From the NCBI RefSeq assembly GCF_019649055.1, contig NW_026570227.1, positions 558,001 to 622,000 of the forward strand: a DNA stretch of 64,000 nt, given 5' to 3'. The position numbers and the translations under genes are program-made. The stretch comes from Paramacrobiotus metropolitanus (Eukaryota > Tardigrada > Eutardigrada > Parachela > Macrobiotidae). Below, one piece after another: positions 37,501-47,498 of the stretch (position 1 is the stretch's first letter; each line of letters opens with the position of its first letter). Below the pieces are notes generated by a model. That model had not been told where the DNA came from and made no database searches. It saw only the letters and a list, made by a program, of their open reading frames with translations.

Positions 37501-37983
37501 GATTTTGATTGTATGATTCTGTTTTTATCAGTCGAAGCCTAGAGTTACCGAACTGTTGCTTTGGCAGCCACGATTGAGTACGCTGTGCAGTCCACGAAGA
37601 TCGGGCATCAGCTGGAGCCGGGAGCTGGATCACTCCTAGAGGGCCGACACAACGTCGAGCTGGAGAAGGGACCGGTAAAAAGGGGCCGGCCGCCAATACA
37701 CCCAGACGGAGGTGGGTATAGCTGTGGTGGTCCACTATCAAAATTAATTCTGTTTTTTTTAAATCCCTCCCGTTTTTATTGTGAAAATTTGGACAAAAAA
37801 ACCTCAGTTTTTGTAACTTTTAACCTGCATTGTTTTGCGTATGACCTCTGTAATTTGCTCCTTTGGCTTACTGTAGATACATGCCCGAGATGCGGAAAAC
37901 ATTTTCCTAATCGCTCTAATCGCAACAGACACTGGTTAAAAGTAGATTGTACGAAGAAGAAACAGACTACAAGAAACTGCTGA
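34571..37983 (+). CDS. EVH1 (Ena/VASP-type) protein with AT-hook-like motif and zinc finger, eight exons
   Basis: Exons, all with GT-AG junctions and matching phases: 34571-34744, 34819-35014, 35623-35803, 35904-35987, 36126-36261, 36862-36937, 37568-37711, 37877-37983 (365 codons). Exons 1-2 encode an EVH1/WH1 domain of Ena/VASP type (HASVLVYNPVKKRWLPA, STFRVVGRHLMDYE, NCAIVNTGCKYIRATPTFHQ, then VYGLSFLTKEEANIFATAM), which in that family binds proline-rich FPPPP-type ligands at actin sites. Downstream there is no proline-rich core or EVH2 tetramer segment. Instead exon 7 has VKRGRPPIHP (AT-hook-like) and exon 8 has CPRCGKHFPN...RHWLKVDC (zinc-finger-like) before a TGA. The ATG at 34571 places the EVH1 start where family members begin. 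Exons 3-8 are my prediction; two adjacent genes remain possible. Confidence 0.65.
35195..35575. repeat. Intronic GCTGACCGACAA repeats, in both orientations
   Basis: 35200-35340 has several head-to-tail copies of TTGCTGACCGACAA. 35460-35575 has the reverse complement (TTGTCGGTCAGCA) repeated. The two arms lie inside intron 2 of the EVH1 gene and could pair in RNA or extrude as a cruciform. Confidence 0.75.
37040..37260. repeat. AT-rich intronic tandem repeats
   Basis: AAATGCATTTGTAAATTAAT with following TGCAATTAGTA occurs in tandem, then TTTTTTGGCATATAA occurs three times. Lies in the last long intron of the EVH1 gene. Confidence 0.7.
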
Positions 37984-38740
37984 AGAAAAGGTTTCGGGAG
38001 GAAGGAAAGGATACGTGCGGACTGCGGATGTTATCATTGTATTTTTATTCTTATAATTGTTATTATGACCTTGCCCATAGTTCAGTTACGAAGGCACTGA
38101 CGTGAAATGTGGCCCCTGCGAGTTATAGTTTTTTTCTTTTGTAATGATATTGCTGTTGTCTAGAATATTTTGTATAAAAAGATGTCCTAGATGTTGTTGT
38201 TGTTGCCATGAGTTCTAATGACAAGACATTGTGATAACGGAGTGATAGTTTTATTCTTTTTACAGTGACGTTTTCAGTCCAACTTTTGTGTACAGTACTC
38301 CAATGTGCTGTAAATTTCTTTGTATTATTTGTATTCTCGAGAATCTGTATTTGTACTGAGAAATTATGAAGTTTGTAGTTGTGCACGAATCTGCTAATCA
38401 TCTGCTAATACGTGTCAAGTGTCAAAAGGGACCTAAATGCGTATTTCCAAAACTAAAATCTGCAAATAGTCCCACTCGTCTTATCTTTTACATTTTTTAG
38501 ATAGTAGAAATCTAAGAGAAAGCAAGAGCAGAATCGGTAAAAAGCGAAAAACAGAGGAACTGCAATGTATTAAAAACATTGGTTAGGAAATAATTATGAG
38601 CGTATGGACAGCGTTCAGGTTTGTGTTTTGTTGGAAGTGTTTGATTGATTTACGAATGATACAGTACTTACAGTCTGTATTGTCCACTTAATTAGTATGT
38701 GTCAAATTGTTAAATACTTTTTTTCGGCGTAAAATGCCTT

Positions 38741-40150
38741 TTCCCAACTACGATACGCTAATCACCTGTTAATATGCGTCTTGTTCAAAAAAGGACCAAA
38801 AGGACCTAAAAAGCGTTTTCACAACAAGAATCTGCCAATCACACGGTAATAGGCATCTACAGGGTGGTCCAGCCAAGTGTGGGCAGTGACAAAAATTCCT
38901 CCACCGCTACCATTGAGTTTTAAAATTTTTATGTTATTTTTTCATGGTAGCTCTTGGTATAGAGCAACTTCCTTAACAGAGTTTTATTGCAAAAAGCTGA
39001 AGAGCAGCCAACGGGAATCAAAGTATTACTTTTGATTTTCCCGAAAAAAACGCGCTGCTTACCACGAAATAATCGTGTTCATTCAATAATATTTAGAAAA
39101 TTTCAATCGTCTGATAACAGACAAGCGATAACGTAGTTTTTTTATAGTGCCTTCCTAGCTTCCTTTGAAATATGGATATCTTGACCGAAGCGATCAGCGC
39201 TCTAGGCAACCACTTTCTTCGGATGGTTCTCTTTAACATACAAGTCTATGGGCGATAGATCTTTTTCGAATTTATCACGAGCATGGATAGGACAAGATTT
39301 TTCTGCATACCCACAGAGAACACATTTTGGGTCACTCAATAATTTTCAAAAAAGTACATACAAAAATATCACTTCTTGAATTTTTTAGAAGGGCGGTTAT
39401 TAGCCTTCTAAAAATGCCGGCTACCCTCCCCCATTAAGCTCCACCCCTTCCCTTACTGACACGTTAAATGATCCCGGTTTTATTTTCGCTGAATCCGCAG
39501 TAAAAAAAGTTACACAAATAAAGTTCAAAGAGAATATCAAAACTAGTTGCAGAAATAAATTTAAATTTATTTTATGCAACTGCCCACACTTGGCTGGACC
39601 ACCCTGTAGTTCAAAAAAGGACCAAAAGGACCTAAAAAGCGTTTCCCAACAAGAATCTGCTAATCAGACGGCAATAGGCGTCTAGTTCAAGAAAGGACCT
39701 AAAAAGCGTTTCCCAACAAGAATCTGCTAATTAGACGGTAATAGGAGTCTAGTTTAAAAAAGGATCAAATGGACCTAAAAAGCGTTTTCACAACAAGAAT
39801 CTACTAATCACACGAGTTCAAAAAAGGACCAAAAGGACCTAAAAAGCGTTCACGACAAGAATCTACTAATCACACGAGTTCAAAAAAGGACCCAAAAAAA
39901 GCGTTCACAACAAGAATCCGCTAATCACTTAGTAATGGGAGTATAGTTCAAAAAAGGACCTAAAAAGCTTTTCACAACAAGAATCTGCTGATCACACGGT
40001 AATAGGCGTCTAGTTCGAAAAATGATCAAAAGGACCTAAAAAGGGTTTTCACAACAAGAATCTACTAATCACACGAGTTCAAAAAAGGAACTAAAAATCG
40101 TTTCACAACAAGAATCCGCTAATCACTTAGTAATAGGAGTAACAGCAGCA
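38741..40150. repeat. Satellite-like array, about 80-bp units
   Basis: Repeated words AAAAAAGGACC, AAAAGGACCTAAAAAGCG, TTTTCACAACAAGAATCT and GCTAATCACACGGTAATAGG at 38741-38857 and 39607-40150. The array is split by the MITE at 38860-39606. Unit length varies because several units are truncated. Confidence 0.85.
38860..39606. mobile_element. Tc1/mariner-like MITE, 747 bp
   Basis: 28-bp perfect inverted ends (CAGGGTGGTCCAGCCAAGTG then TGGGCAGT) flanked by TA on both sides (38858-38859, 39607-39608), the target of Tc1/mariner transposases. The interior has no transposase frame. Inserted within the satellite-like array. Confidence 0.85.
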
Positions 40151-40530
40151 AAACGCTAGCACCTAAATTATCAATATTTGTGATATGGTGCCACCTCGCT
40201 GCCAATTAGTATAGAACGAGTGTTTCAGTTTATGGTCAGCTTGTACCATTTTATGGTCAGCTAGCACATTGCTTATAGTCAGCGCAGTATAACTGTACTA
40301 GCAATTTTATCGACTCATTTTCAGCTTTTTTGAACCCATTCTTGGAACATTAATTAGATAGCATCAAAACGACAGCACCAAAATCAACAATGTTTGTGAT
40401 GTGGTGCCACCGCGCTAACAATAATTAATATAGAACGAGTATTTCGGTTTATGGTCAGATTGTTTTTTGCTTATGGTCAGCCCCATATAACTGTACCAGC
40501 GAATTTCATCGGCTCATTTGATTTGTTTTT
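40151..40530. repeat. Direct duplication of about 215 bp
   Basis: TGATATGGTGCCACC, ATAGAACGAGTGTTTC, TTTATGGTCAG, ATAACTGTACTAGC and TTCATCGGCTCATTT-like words occur once at 40180-40325 and again at 40395-40525. No gene. Confidence 0.7.
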
Positions 40531-40813
40531 TTTCTTCCGTTCTCAAGGGACGACGCTCTAATAAATTAGGCCGGCAATCTGGCCGCACAGACGCACAGTG
40601 AACTGCTGTTTCTCTCTCTTCTGGTGATCGTCATCATAGCTGATTCGTGACCTTGCATCCTTTTCCAGATTGGAACAGTTGGCAGCTGCTTGGAAGCGCT
40701 GAATAAGCACTTCGCGTTGAGATGTTTCAGCAGCATTGTTTTTACCCGATTACGGGCATTGGTGTCTGGAAACGACAAGGTGTTTTGAATTTTTTCCCCA
40801 GCGATCGGTTATA

Positions 40814-40819
40814 GTTATC
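40814..40819. other. Left target-site duplication GTTATC
   Basis: Identical to 62837-62842 on the far side of the element; six bases, as expected for Polinton integrase. Confidence 0.9.
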
Positions 40820-40940
40820 AGAAGAAAACGGACCTTATATAAACACAAAATGGCGACGGCTTACGTCATAAACTGGAGTTGGGAGCTGGACTTTCTAGTT
40901 ACAATTCCCGGTTGCACTTTATAACTACAGCTCCCAACTC
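40820..40940 (+). repeat. Left terminal inverted repeat of the Maverick
   Basis: Pairs with 62716-62836 in reverse complement with few mismatches. Within it, GGAGTTGGGAGCTG (40875-40888) and its exact complement (40928-40941) form an internal inverted repeat with a ~39-nt loop. It also carries TATATAAA (40836-40843). Confidence 0.92.
40836..40843 (+). promoter_or_regulatory. TATA-box-like octamer in left TIR
   Basis: TATATAAA pointing into the element, about 340 bp upstream of the plus-strand membrane-protein ORF. A consensus TATA box by sequence; use as a promoter is inferred from its duplication in the other TIR. Confidence 0.4.
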
Positions 40941-41177
40941 CCACACATGAGTCATCACAACTGTACACTGTATATATTTCATACGTGTATGAAACACGCT
41001 ACATATGCAATACTAACATCCGCACACAATTCGATGATATTATCATTAGACAAAATTTTAATTTTTGATTGTATTATATAATCGGTTGTCTGGATTGTGT
41101 TTTCACTTTAAAGTAAGTATTAAAGGCACGAAATCATAATAAATCACCATACATAAGCAAGAAAATATACTATCAAA

Positions 41178-41402
41178 ATGGCACGCCTAGTGTGTAAAAA
41201 GAACTTTTGCGAAGCAGTTATGGGAACATGCATTGTTCTAATGTTAATTTTAATAATATTGCTCGAGGCCTTTTTCGGAGTAAGTCATAATATGAAAACC
41301 AGTATCAACAACTGTTCAGCACTGACAGTTGAAGATTTAATCAACGGAAACGTCACCCCATGGTCGAGTGTTAAATTCCGTGTCGACAATTCGACGCTTT
41401 GA
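41178..41402 (+). CDS. Small single-pass membrane protein, left end of Maverick
   Basis: 74 codons starting MARLVCKKNFCEAV, followed by one hydrophobic helix at residues ~15-35 (TCIVLMLILIILLEAFFG) and a polar tail with several Asn/Ser. It is the only plausible gene between the left TIR and the 3' end of polB. The last 66 bases overlap the polB C-terminus in antisense (41337-41402). I recognise no family. The signal-anchor-like layout suggests a membrane role. It could be chance, but the helix is strong and the start is preceded by A-rich leader-like sequence. Confidence 0.4.
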   Translation: MARLVCKKNFCEAVMGTCIVLMLILIILLEAFFGVSHNMKTSINNCSALTVEDLINGNVTPWSSVKFRVDNSTL

Positions 41403-44400
41403 ATATGTAAGTCGAAACCGTTTATTTATTTCTTTTGCGGAAACCTCCAATTTACGCTTATTCCGCGTAATGTTAAACGGATAGTTCACGGTTACATCAT
41501 TTGGCTGGTCTTGCGGTGCCAGGCTTTCTAATAGCATTTCCTTCAGGCTTTCGAGGTTCAACTGTTTCCTGGCTTTCCTTGTTAAGGTAAAGCCCTTGAC
41601 CTTTATCGTTTCACTGCCAGTGTTGGTGCGGTACGCGTAGCTTTTAGGCCCTGAAAAGAATGAAGTATAAATACTTATAAGCTGCACCGTAAAACAGCTT
41701 AACGTAGATCCGAATGTACCGAGTGCAACAAATTCGTTGATGTGCTCATTAGGCTCCAAGGACGATGACAAATCTCCTAAACATGTCCCCACTGGCGGAT
41801 CAGGCAAGTCATCAGTGTGAATATAAAAGATACTGTCTGCAAAGTGCACAGATAGAATTACAATACGAAAGACAGTTTCTTGAAATTCAGTACTTGCCAG
41901 TATCATGATATAACAAGCGGTCTCCAACCATTTCCATAAACTTCAGCAAGTGCAACCGCGCATATGCTGTTGTGAATGCCGCAATGACAACATTTGTCTT
42001 TTTGCTTGTTGGGATGTAATCTTTTTTAGAACGGTATTGAACAGCCATAACTTCATCAGTCACCAAGTCGAATCCGGCAACTTCGTATTTATTGGAAAAC
42101 AAATAATCATGGAAAATCTCTTTCTTTTCAACAAATGCGGTGTTGGATCTGTCCTCCTGCTGGCCGAACTTACCCCTGTAAAAAGACTCAGAATTAAAAC
42201 TGCTTGTTGCCAATCGAAGTAATACTCTTTACCAAAAACTATTCAGCATAAGTTTGGACAACGCTCTTAGCCCATCGTTCTTCGCAATGTTGTTTTTATC
42301 CAATAAAATATTTTCTTTAATAAGAAACTCTTCAATAATATATCTGTCTTTGTCTTCCTCTGTTCGACAGTTCGGTGGATAGCCTGATGCCTCTGTTTTA
42401 AGCTTCAAAAACAGATCTATGTATTCTCTGAATAAATATTGCATCTGCTCTGGATAATGCCAAACAGAGTAAATCTTTTCAATGCGGTAGCCAGCTTCTA
42501 TCGCGCGGTGAATTTCTGGTGTACACCACGTTCCTTCCAAAGCCCTGTCATCATCTTCATGGCAGCACGGTGTGTTCACGCGCTCCTGTACGCATTTGGC
42601 ACATAACGGAAATGTAAGCTTGTCGGTTCTGTACGGCAGTACAGGGAGAAATAATGACGGTGGTGGAATGATACGGCATTTCATCACTCCGAATATGCTT
42701 TCCACAGGCGGGAAGTCCTTTGTGATGATGACAGGAGCTCCCACTGGATAAGGCAGATTTTTATTGATGTAGGGGTACTCACTAATAACGTCGAGGGAAT
42801 AGATTTTTCGCCTGGCGCACATTTGTGGTACAGTTTGATAGCGTTTGTTCGGCCACCGGTGAATGCATCTCGTGGGTGCATAGGCTCTTCAATGTTTGCT
42901 AACTCGATGACTTGTTTGAATTCCATGTCTGCTGCTAGGCGCGCATCGTATTCGTGCTCCCAGATTGAAACAAGAGCGTAACCCATAGCTTTTATTGCGT
43001 CAAGGCGTGAGTCAGTTGCTTTGTTGATTTCTTCCATGGGGCGATTAAGAAATGGATGCAGTGTACTTTTTGTCGTGCAGTCGCTGCAACCGTGCCACAT
43101 ACACCCTTAAAAGAACAAACACAATTATATCAAAACTTTCTGTATTTGCTAAAATTCGTTGTTTATCTAATTTACCTAGAAACTCATAAACGGTTTTATT
43201 CCTTGGGTCAAAACCATCTACTGTCCAAGGGCCGATTCGAACCTCGCGCTGGAGTTGTATATCGTTGTCCATTTCAATCCATCGGAGCCAACGATCTCCT
43301 TTGGCAGAAGATTTTTTACCTTGTCCAGGGGGACCAATCAGCGCAATTTGGTTTTCTTTAACATCCGCGCTCTCCAAAAATAATTACACATTCCAGGGGT
43401 GGTAAGGCCTGAAGCAAATGGACACAATCCATTCGTCACTTGTTGGAAGAGCGTTCGAAACTTCTCACATGCTTGTTGGAGAACAAGAACATCTTGCGAG
43501 CAATATCTATAACAGAGCTAAATAAATACGGCGGCCAGAGTAAATGACATATTTTACCTACCCAATAAAGTGAGCATTAAAGTCAAATTGATTGTTGTGA
43601 CGGCGTCGCTCTTTACGGAACCACTTTATAAAACGTTTACGCTCTTTCTTTTTCATGAGCTGGTAACCGTAATCGTGTCGATCTGGCCATGGAAGAATTT
43701 TGTTCCAATTTTCTGGCTGATTAAGTTTGTGAGGAAAGTCTCCTTTGGTTTCTTGCAAACCGAATGCTTTGGCAAAATTTTTGAGCGATGACGGCACATA
43801 ATTCATAGAGTCACGGAATTTTATTTTAAGTTTTGAAATATCCATCTGCACAACCTTGCTCCCGTTAAAGATCAATGGGTGTGGAATGATTCCGTTCTTA
43901 ATTAGATAGTTTAGCAGAAAATACCCGTCAAATCCCTAAAAAGTAAGTTTTTGTCAACAAAAGCTTATGATTGCTTATGAAGTTTTGACATTGTTTACCT
44001 TCAAGTTGTGTGCAATAAAGGTGTACCCACGAAAGCGTTCGCTAAAGATGAATTCCCCCAAAGCACTTGAAATATCACCGCTAATATTTCCATCTTCCGG
44101 AAGGACAAATTTCTCGTCTTTTGTTGCTATGACCGCTAAATTCACTTTGAAATCACCTGCCTCATCTTGAAACGTTTCAAGATCAAAGTACGCTAGCTTA
44201 TCGTTTAGGTGTTTAGCCTTTTCTTTGTCTGTGAGCTCAATGGGTTGCATGTAGCAGACATGATTATCTTCGGGCATGAAGAACAATGAGCACGTTGGGC
44301 AAAAGACTTCACCACACCGATGTTGTTGGTCATCTATATCCAGTTCAATATCATCGTTTTCATTGTCGCTATCCTTGTCGCCGTCATCGTAAAGCGGATA

Positions 44401-45671
44401 ATTTTGTGGCAAGTCGTAATTGGTCTTCATTCGACGATTCACCATGGAAACAAACGACTTACATAATTCACAAATAAAGAACTTTGCGCAGATTGGACTG
44501 CTTCCGGACTTATGCGTGTAAAGCACTCTTGCCCATGGAAATCGCGATTACAGTCAGCACAGTGGATGTTCTGAAGCTTGTCCATAGGGCAGGTTACAGA
44601 TAAACACTGATGACACTTGAACTCACATCTGTGGTTCTGCCTTTTGTTGTAGCCCTTCATACAGCGGTAGCAATAATACTGTTGTTCAAAATACGCGGGC
44701 AGGGATGTTAGCACGTCAAAATGATGATCATGATGCAGCAGCATGATCCGTTTTTCACAGTACGCGCCGCAGTACGCAATTGAGTTTCCATGGTCCACCG
44801 AGACTACAATAAATTGATAATTTGGTAAAACGATTTCAAATCGAGGAATATCCTCCACACTGAATTCTCTATCTGGCAATTCCGCAGCCTGCAGCAACTC
44901 CTTGGTCTTTTCGGTCTGCAACTTCTTCGTTCGGTAAAGCTTTGTATACATTGTTTTATCGCCATCTGCATGCGCCTTAGCGACCACAATAGCTCGCGCC
45001 ATACACAAGCAGTCCGTGTTGCGGATTTGTGTAATGCATCGTTTCTTGTCCAGTATTTGCCGTAACAGCTTTGAAACGTTTTTCTGCACGACCCAGTTGG
45101 AATATCCGTATGCTGCACAGACAATTCAAAAGATTCATCCAATAAAAACGCCTGATTTGAATTCAAGATTCTCCGGATCGTTGTCATCCATCTTTCAACA
45201 CTCAGCTGATCACGTTGGATAGGTGGCATCCAAATTGGGTATTGCAGTGCGTTTTGATACAAGCGAATTCTAACCAAATTGTGGGCTGGAATTGCCGAAA
45301 GCACGGTGTCCAGAATGTCTTTCAATAAAAGAGTTATGGTTTTAATCGCGTATTTAAATGACAAATTATCCAGACCGTGTATCACACATTTATAGGTTTC
45401 AAACGACACTGAAAATTTTTGTGAATATTTAGCCCCGTTTTTCCAACTCATAATAATCTTTAATATCATACAAATCCGGATCAAGTTCTTCTAGGTTCTG
45501 TACTGGCACATCGATCGGAGCCGGAGGTATAAAATAATTGTGATCGAGAAGCGCATAATTATGATTGAAAAGAGCACTATCAGCAAAGTTAGTTTCAGCA
45601 CTGGTGCCGGGGTCAAACAATTCTGCGGATAAGTCAGGGTTTGCGCCATGATGAAAGCAAAATATGGCCAA
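41337..45671 (-). pseudogene. Protein-primed DNA polymerase B, intron-containing, frameshifted
   Basis: N-terminal zinc-rich region (CYRCMKGYNKRQNHRC), exonuclease motifs YFDLET, AHN and YCSQD, polymerase motif A as LDVISEYP, motif B at LNSFW, motif C split by an intron, and C-terminal YAYRT and KVKGF blocks follow in the order of pPolB, which replicates protein-capped linear DNA. Short introns, reading minus: 43998-43936, 43561-43507, 43175-43106, 42232-42176, 41897-41837 (a GC-AG intron beginning GCAAGT), 41719-41651. Phases match at each. Single-base frameshifts lie near 45088, 44535, 43360 and 42800, three of them at or next to A runs; the join near 45425 is unresolved. The start is uncertain, with no good in-frame ATG. 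Splicing implies nuclear transcription. As read, it cannot make a full protein. Confidence 0.88.
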
Positions 45672-45699
45672 AGAAAGTTGCTAGCGACAAAGATGCCAC

Positions 45700-45707
45700 T
45701 TTATATA
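45700..45707 (-). promoter_or_regulatory. TATA-box-like octamer upstream of polB
   Basis: TATATAAA on the minus strand, about 30-45 bp before the polB open region. Identical to the octamers in both TIRs. Confidence 0.45.
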
Positions 45708-45782
45708 ACTGATTTGGACGAGAACAAAATTCCAGTACAGCATTTTGTAACGGGTACGGTTAGTTAGGCAGGTTACACTGAC

Positions 45783-46516
45783 TCATGCACTAGAAATTCT
45801 TGGCATGCTAATATCCGCGTGAGTACTTTCTTCACTGCAATCGGTATCGGTGGGAAATACAGCACCACAGCGGATGCAACGTCTGTTACCTCGGTCATCT
45901 GCAATAACATAGAGCTTGTTAAAATTTTTTTTTTTAAAAGCGCGGAAACATTTCATTGCATACCCCAGTAAGCATTCTGATCTGATCTTGAGTTGCGGCA
46001 GCGTCGTTGCCGTCGAACGTGAACTTTTACTTCTGGAATCGGCATACGGCAAAGCAGGCATTTCGTACGACTTTTTAAATGGTGGTCCAGCATCCAGTTA
46101 GAGTAAGCTTGAGCTTTATTAGGACTGTAACACTTGTCCTTGCTTAGATCGGCAAAACGCGGACAGCCCAGTGTATCAAGATTAATGACATCAGATTTAA
46201 TCAGCTTTTGAAGAATAAGACACTTTTGCCCCCCTTTTGCATAGAAAACGACATCGGCAGGATCGTCAACGTAGCGAAGATAATTTTTAAACGCTCGTTC
46301 GATTTGGTGTTCTAACTCTGAGAAAGCTTTATCGAACACAGCATCAATATCCGAAGAACAAACGCCATATTTATTCACAATGTAATTGCTTGGCGCTAAC
46401 GCAAATGTGGTATAATAAAGGCAATAAAATTCGACCGAGCTTATTGCAAGTGACGTAATAATTGGCTTCCCGTTAAGCGCATACCACTTAATGTCTACAA
46501 CAATATGGTAAACCAT
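45783..46516 (-). CDS. Exonuclease-like Maverick protein with C-terminal zinc finger
   Basis: Two exons: 46516-45964 and 45898-45783, joined by a 65-bp GT-AG intron with matching phase. I start at ATG 46516 (MVYHIVVDIKWYALNGK) because this aligns with the start of its plus-strand paralogue at 52804; the frame is open further upstream to 46624. Blocks shared with the paralogue are DIKWY, VVFYAKGGQKCLIL, VINLDTLGCPRFADL and AQAYSNWM. The N-terminal D-x-(D/K)-W block followed by a distal D resembles RNase H/DEDD-type exonuclease families, but I cannot confirm catalytic residues. The C-terminus adds CLLCRMPIPEVKVHV and RCIRCGAVFPTDTDC, likely zinc-binding. It lies directly upstream of polB on the same strand, suggesting a replication role. 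Confidence 0.6.
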
Positions 46517-46735
46517 TTTTGGACCTAATGCTTTAGAAATCGTTAATTTCCGCTGGCGTAATGAGATGAAAAAGCTGTTGCATCTGAAAATTGTCCACTG
46601 ACTGGGGTATTTTATGTGCATCAAAACGGATGCAGCGCAACGTCACGCTGGACCGCAAAATATTTTGGTGCACAACAAATTATTTTTAATCACATACAAA
46701 CAGAACGTGAAAAATCTGGCGTTGATGACGTGACT

Positions 46736-47275
46736 TTATTGTGTTATCTGGCGGAAAACAGACTGAATAAGCAAAGAGTTATCACGGACAACAGTCTTTA
46801 AATTAAAATAATAATTAACATAAGCACAAACCATTCGATCATTCGAAGCTTTGCTATTGGTAAATAAATGAATAAGAGAAGTAAATGACTCGCCGGAGCA
46901 TCGTTTTAGAATAAAAAAGCAGCAATACTGTCCGCATACGGTACTCCACTCCATTTGTAAACGATGCGCTTGTGAAATAACCATGCCCGCGTTCTTGCAA
47001 AAAGTTTCAATGTAGTGGCCGTAATAATGCGGTTCATGACCGTAAGAGTCAAAATATTCCAGCTGTCCTGGTATAGCCTGGTAGAACGCCAGCCAATGCG
47101 AGCCAGGTTTCGCAGCTTCGTCAGTATTGACAACGCATGCCCATGGTAGCTTGGCTGGCAGCGACGATGGTAGCATATCGGCAGCGAATACACCAATAAA
47201 AGCGTCTCTCGTCACGGTATTTGAACGTAGCACGTGATCAATCTCAGCAGTGTCCATTGTAGTGCCGATCTGCAT
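46736..47275 (-). CDS. Adenain-like cysteine protease
   Basis: 179 codons, uninterrupted, close to the usual length. Family marks are GSHWLAFY (His60), QLEYFDSYG (Asp76) and VCGQYCCFFI (Cys118), which correspond to the His-Asp/Glu-Cys triad of adenovirus-type maturation proteases; Gln107 is a candidate oxyanion residue. In related viruses this enzyme cleaves capsid and core precursors during virion maturation. It lies between the major capsid gene and the exonuclease-like gene on the same strand. The ATG at 47275 is the first in frame. It is one of the intact genes of this copy, which is notable beside the broken capsid gene. Confidence 0.88.
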   Translation of the reverse strand: MQIGTTMDTAEIDHVLRSNTVTRDAFIGVFAADMLPSSLPAKLPWACVVNTDEAAKPGSHWLAFYQAIPGQLEYFDSYGHEPHYYGHYIETFCKNAGMVISQAHRLQMEWSTVCGQYCCFFILKRCSGESFTSLIHLFTNSKASNDRMVCAYVNYYFNLKTVVRDNSLLIQSVFRQITQ

Positions 47276-47314
47276 TCAAAATAAAATTTGAATTTTCTTT
47301 TTAAACTTTGTCCT

Positions 47315-47366
47315 GTAAACAACGGGCGACCGAGAGCGCGAAGCGCTCCGGTCGCCCATTGTTTAC
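47315..47366. repeat. GC-rich hairpin between capsid and protease genes
   Basis: Arms GTAAACAACGGGCGACCG and CGGTCGCCCATTGTTTAC pair with one mismatch, with further GAGCGC/GCGCTC pairing toward the tip. It lies in the 223-bp gap between the capsid stop and protease start. Far more GC-rich than its surroundings. Possible mRNA-end, insulator or packaging structure; function unknown. Confidence 0.6.
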
Positions 47367-47498
47367 CACATCCGTCACGATTCTCTTCAGCGTCAAAAGG
47401 GGCCGACGGCGCGCCAACCCCCCACTTGCGACCCTGAAGCTTACCGCTCAGGCAACAACACGACAATGTTTTAGGCTGTCAAACGCTTACGTTACGTT

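Noticed and set aside
45429-45484. A seventh polB intron ending TTTTCAG near 45400
   Set aside because: The candidate donor GTATGA leaves the wrong phase; a frameshift or an unseen exon is as likely, so it was left unresolved.
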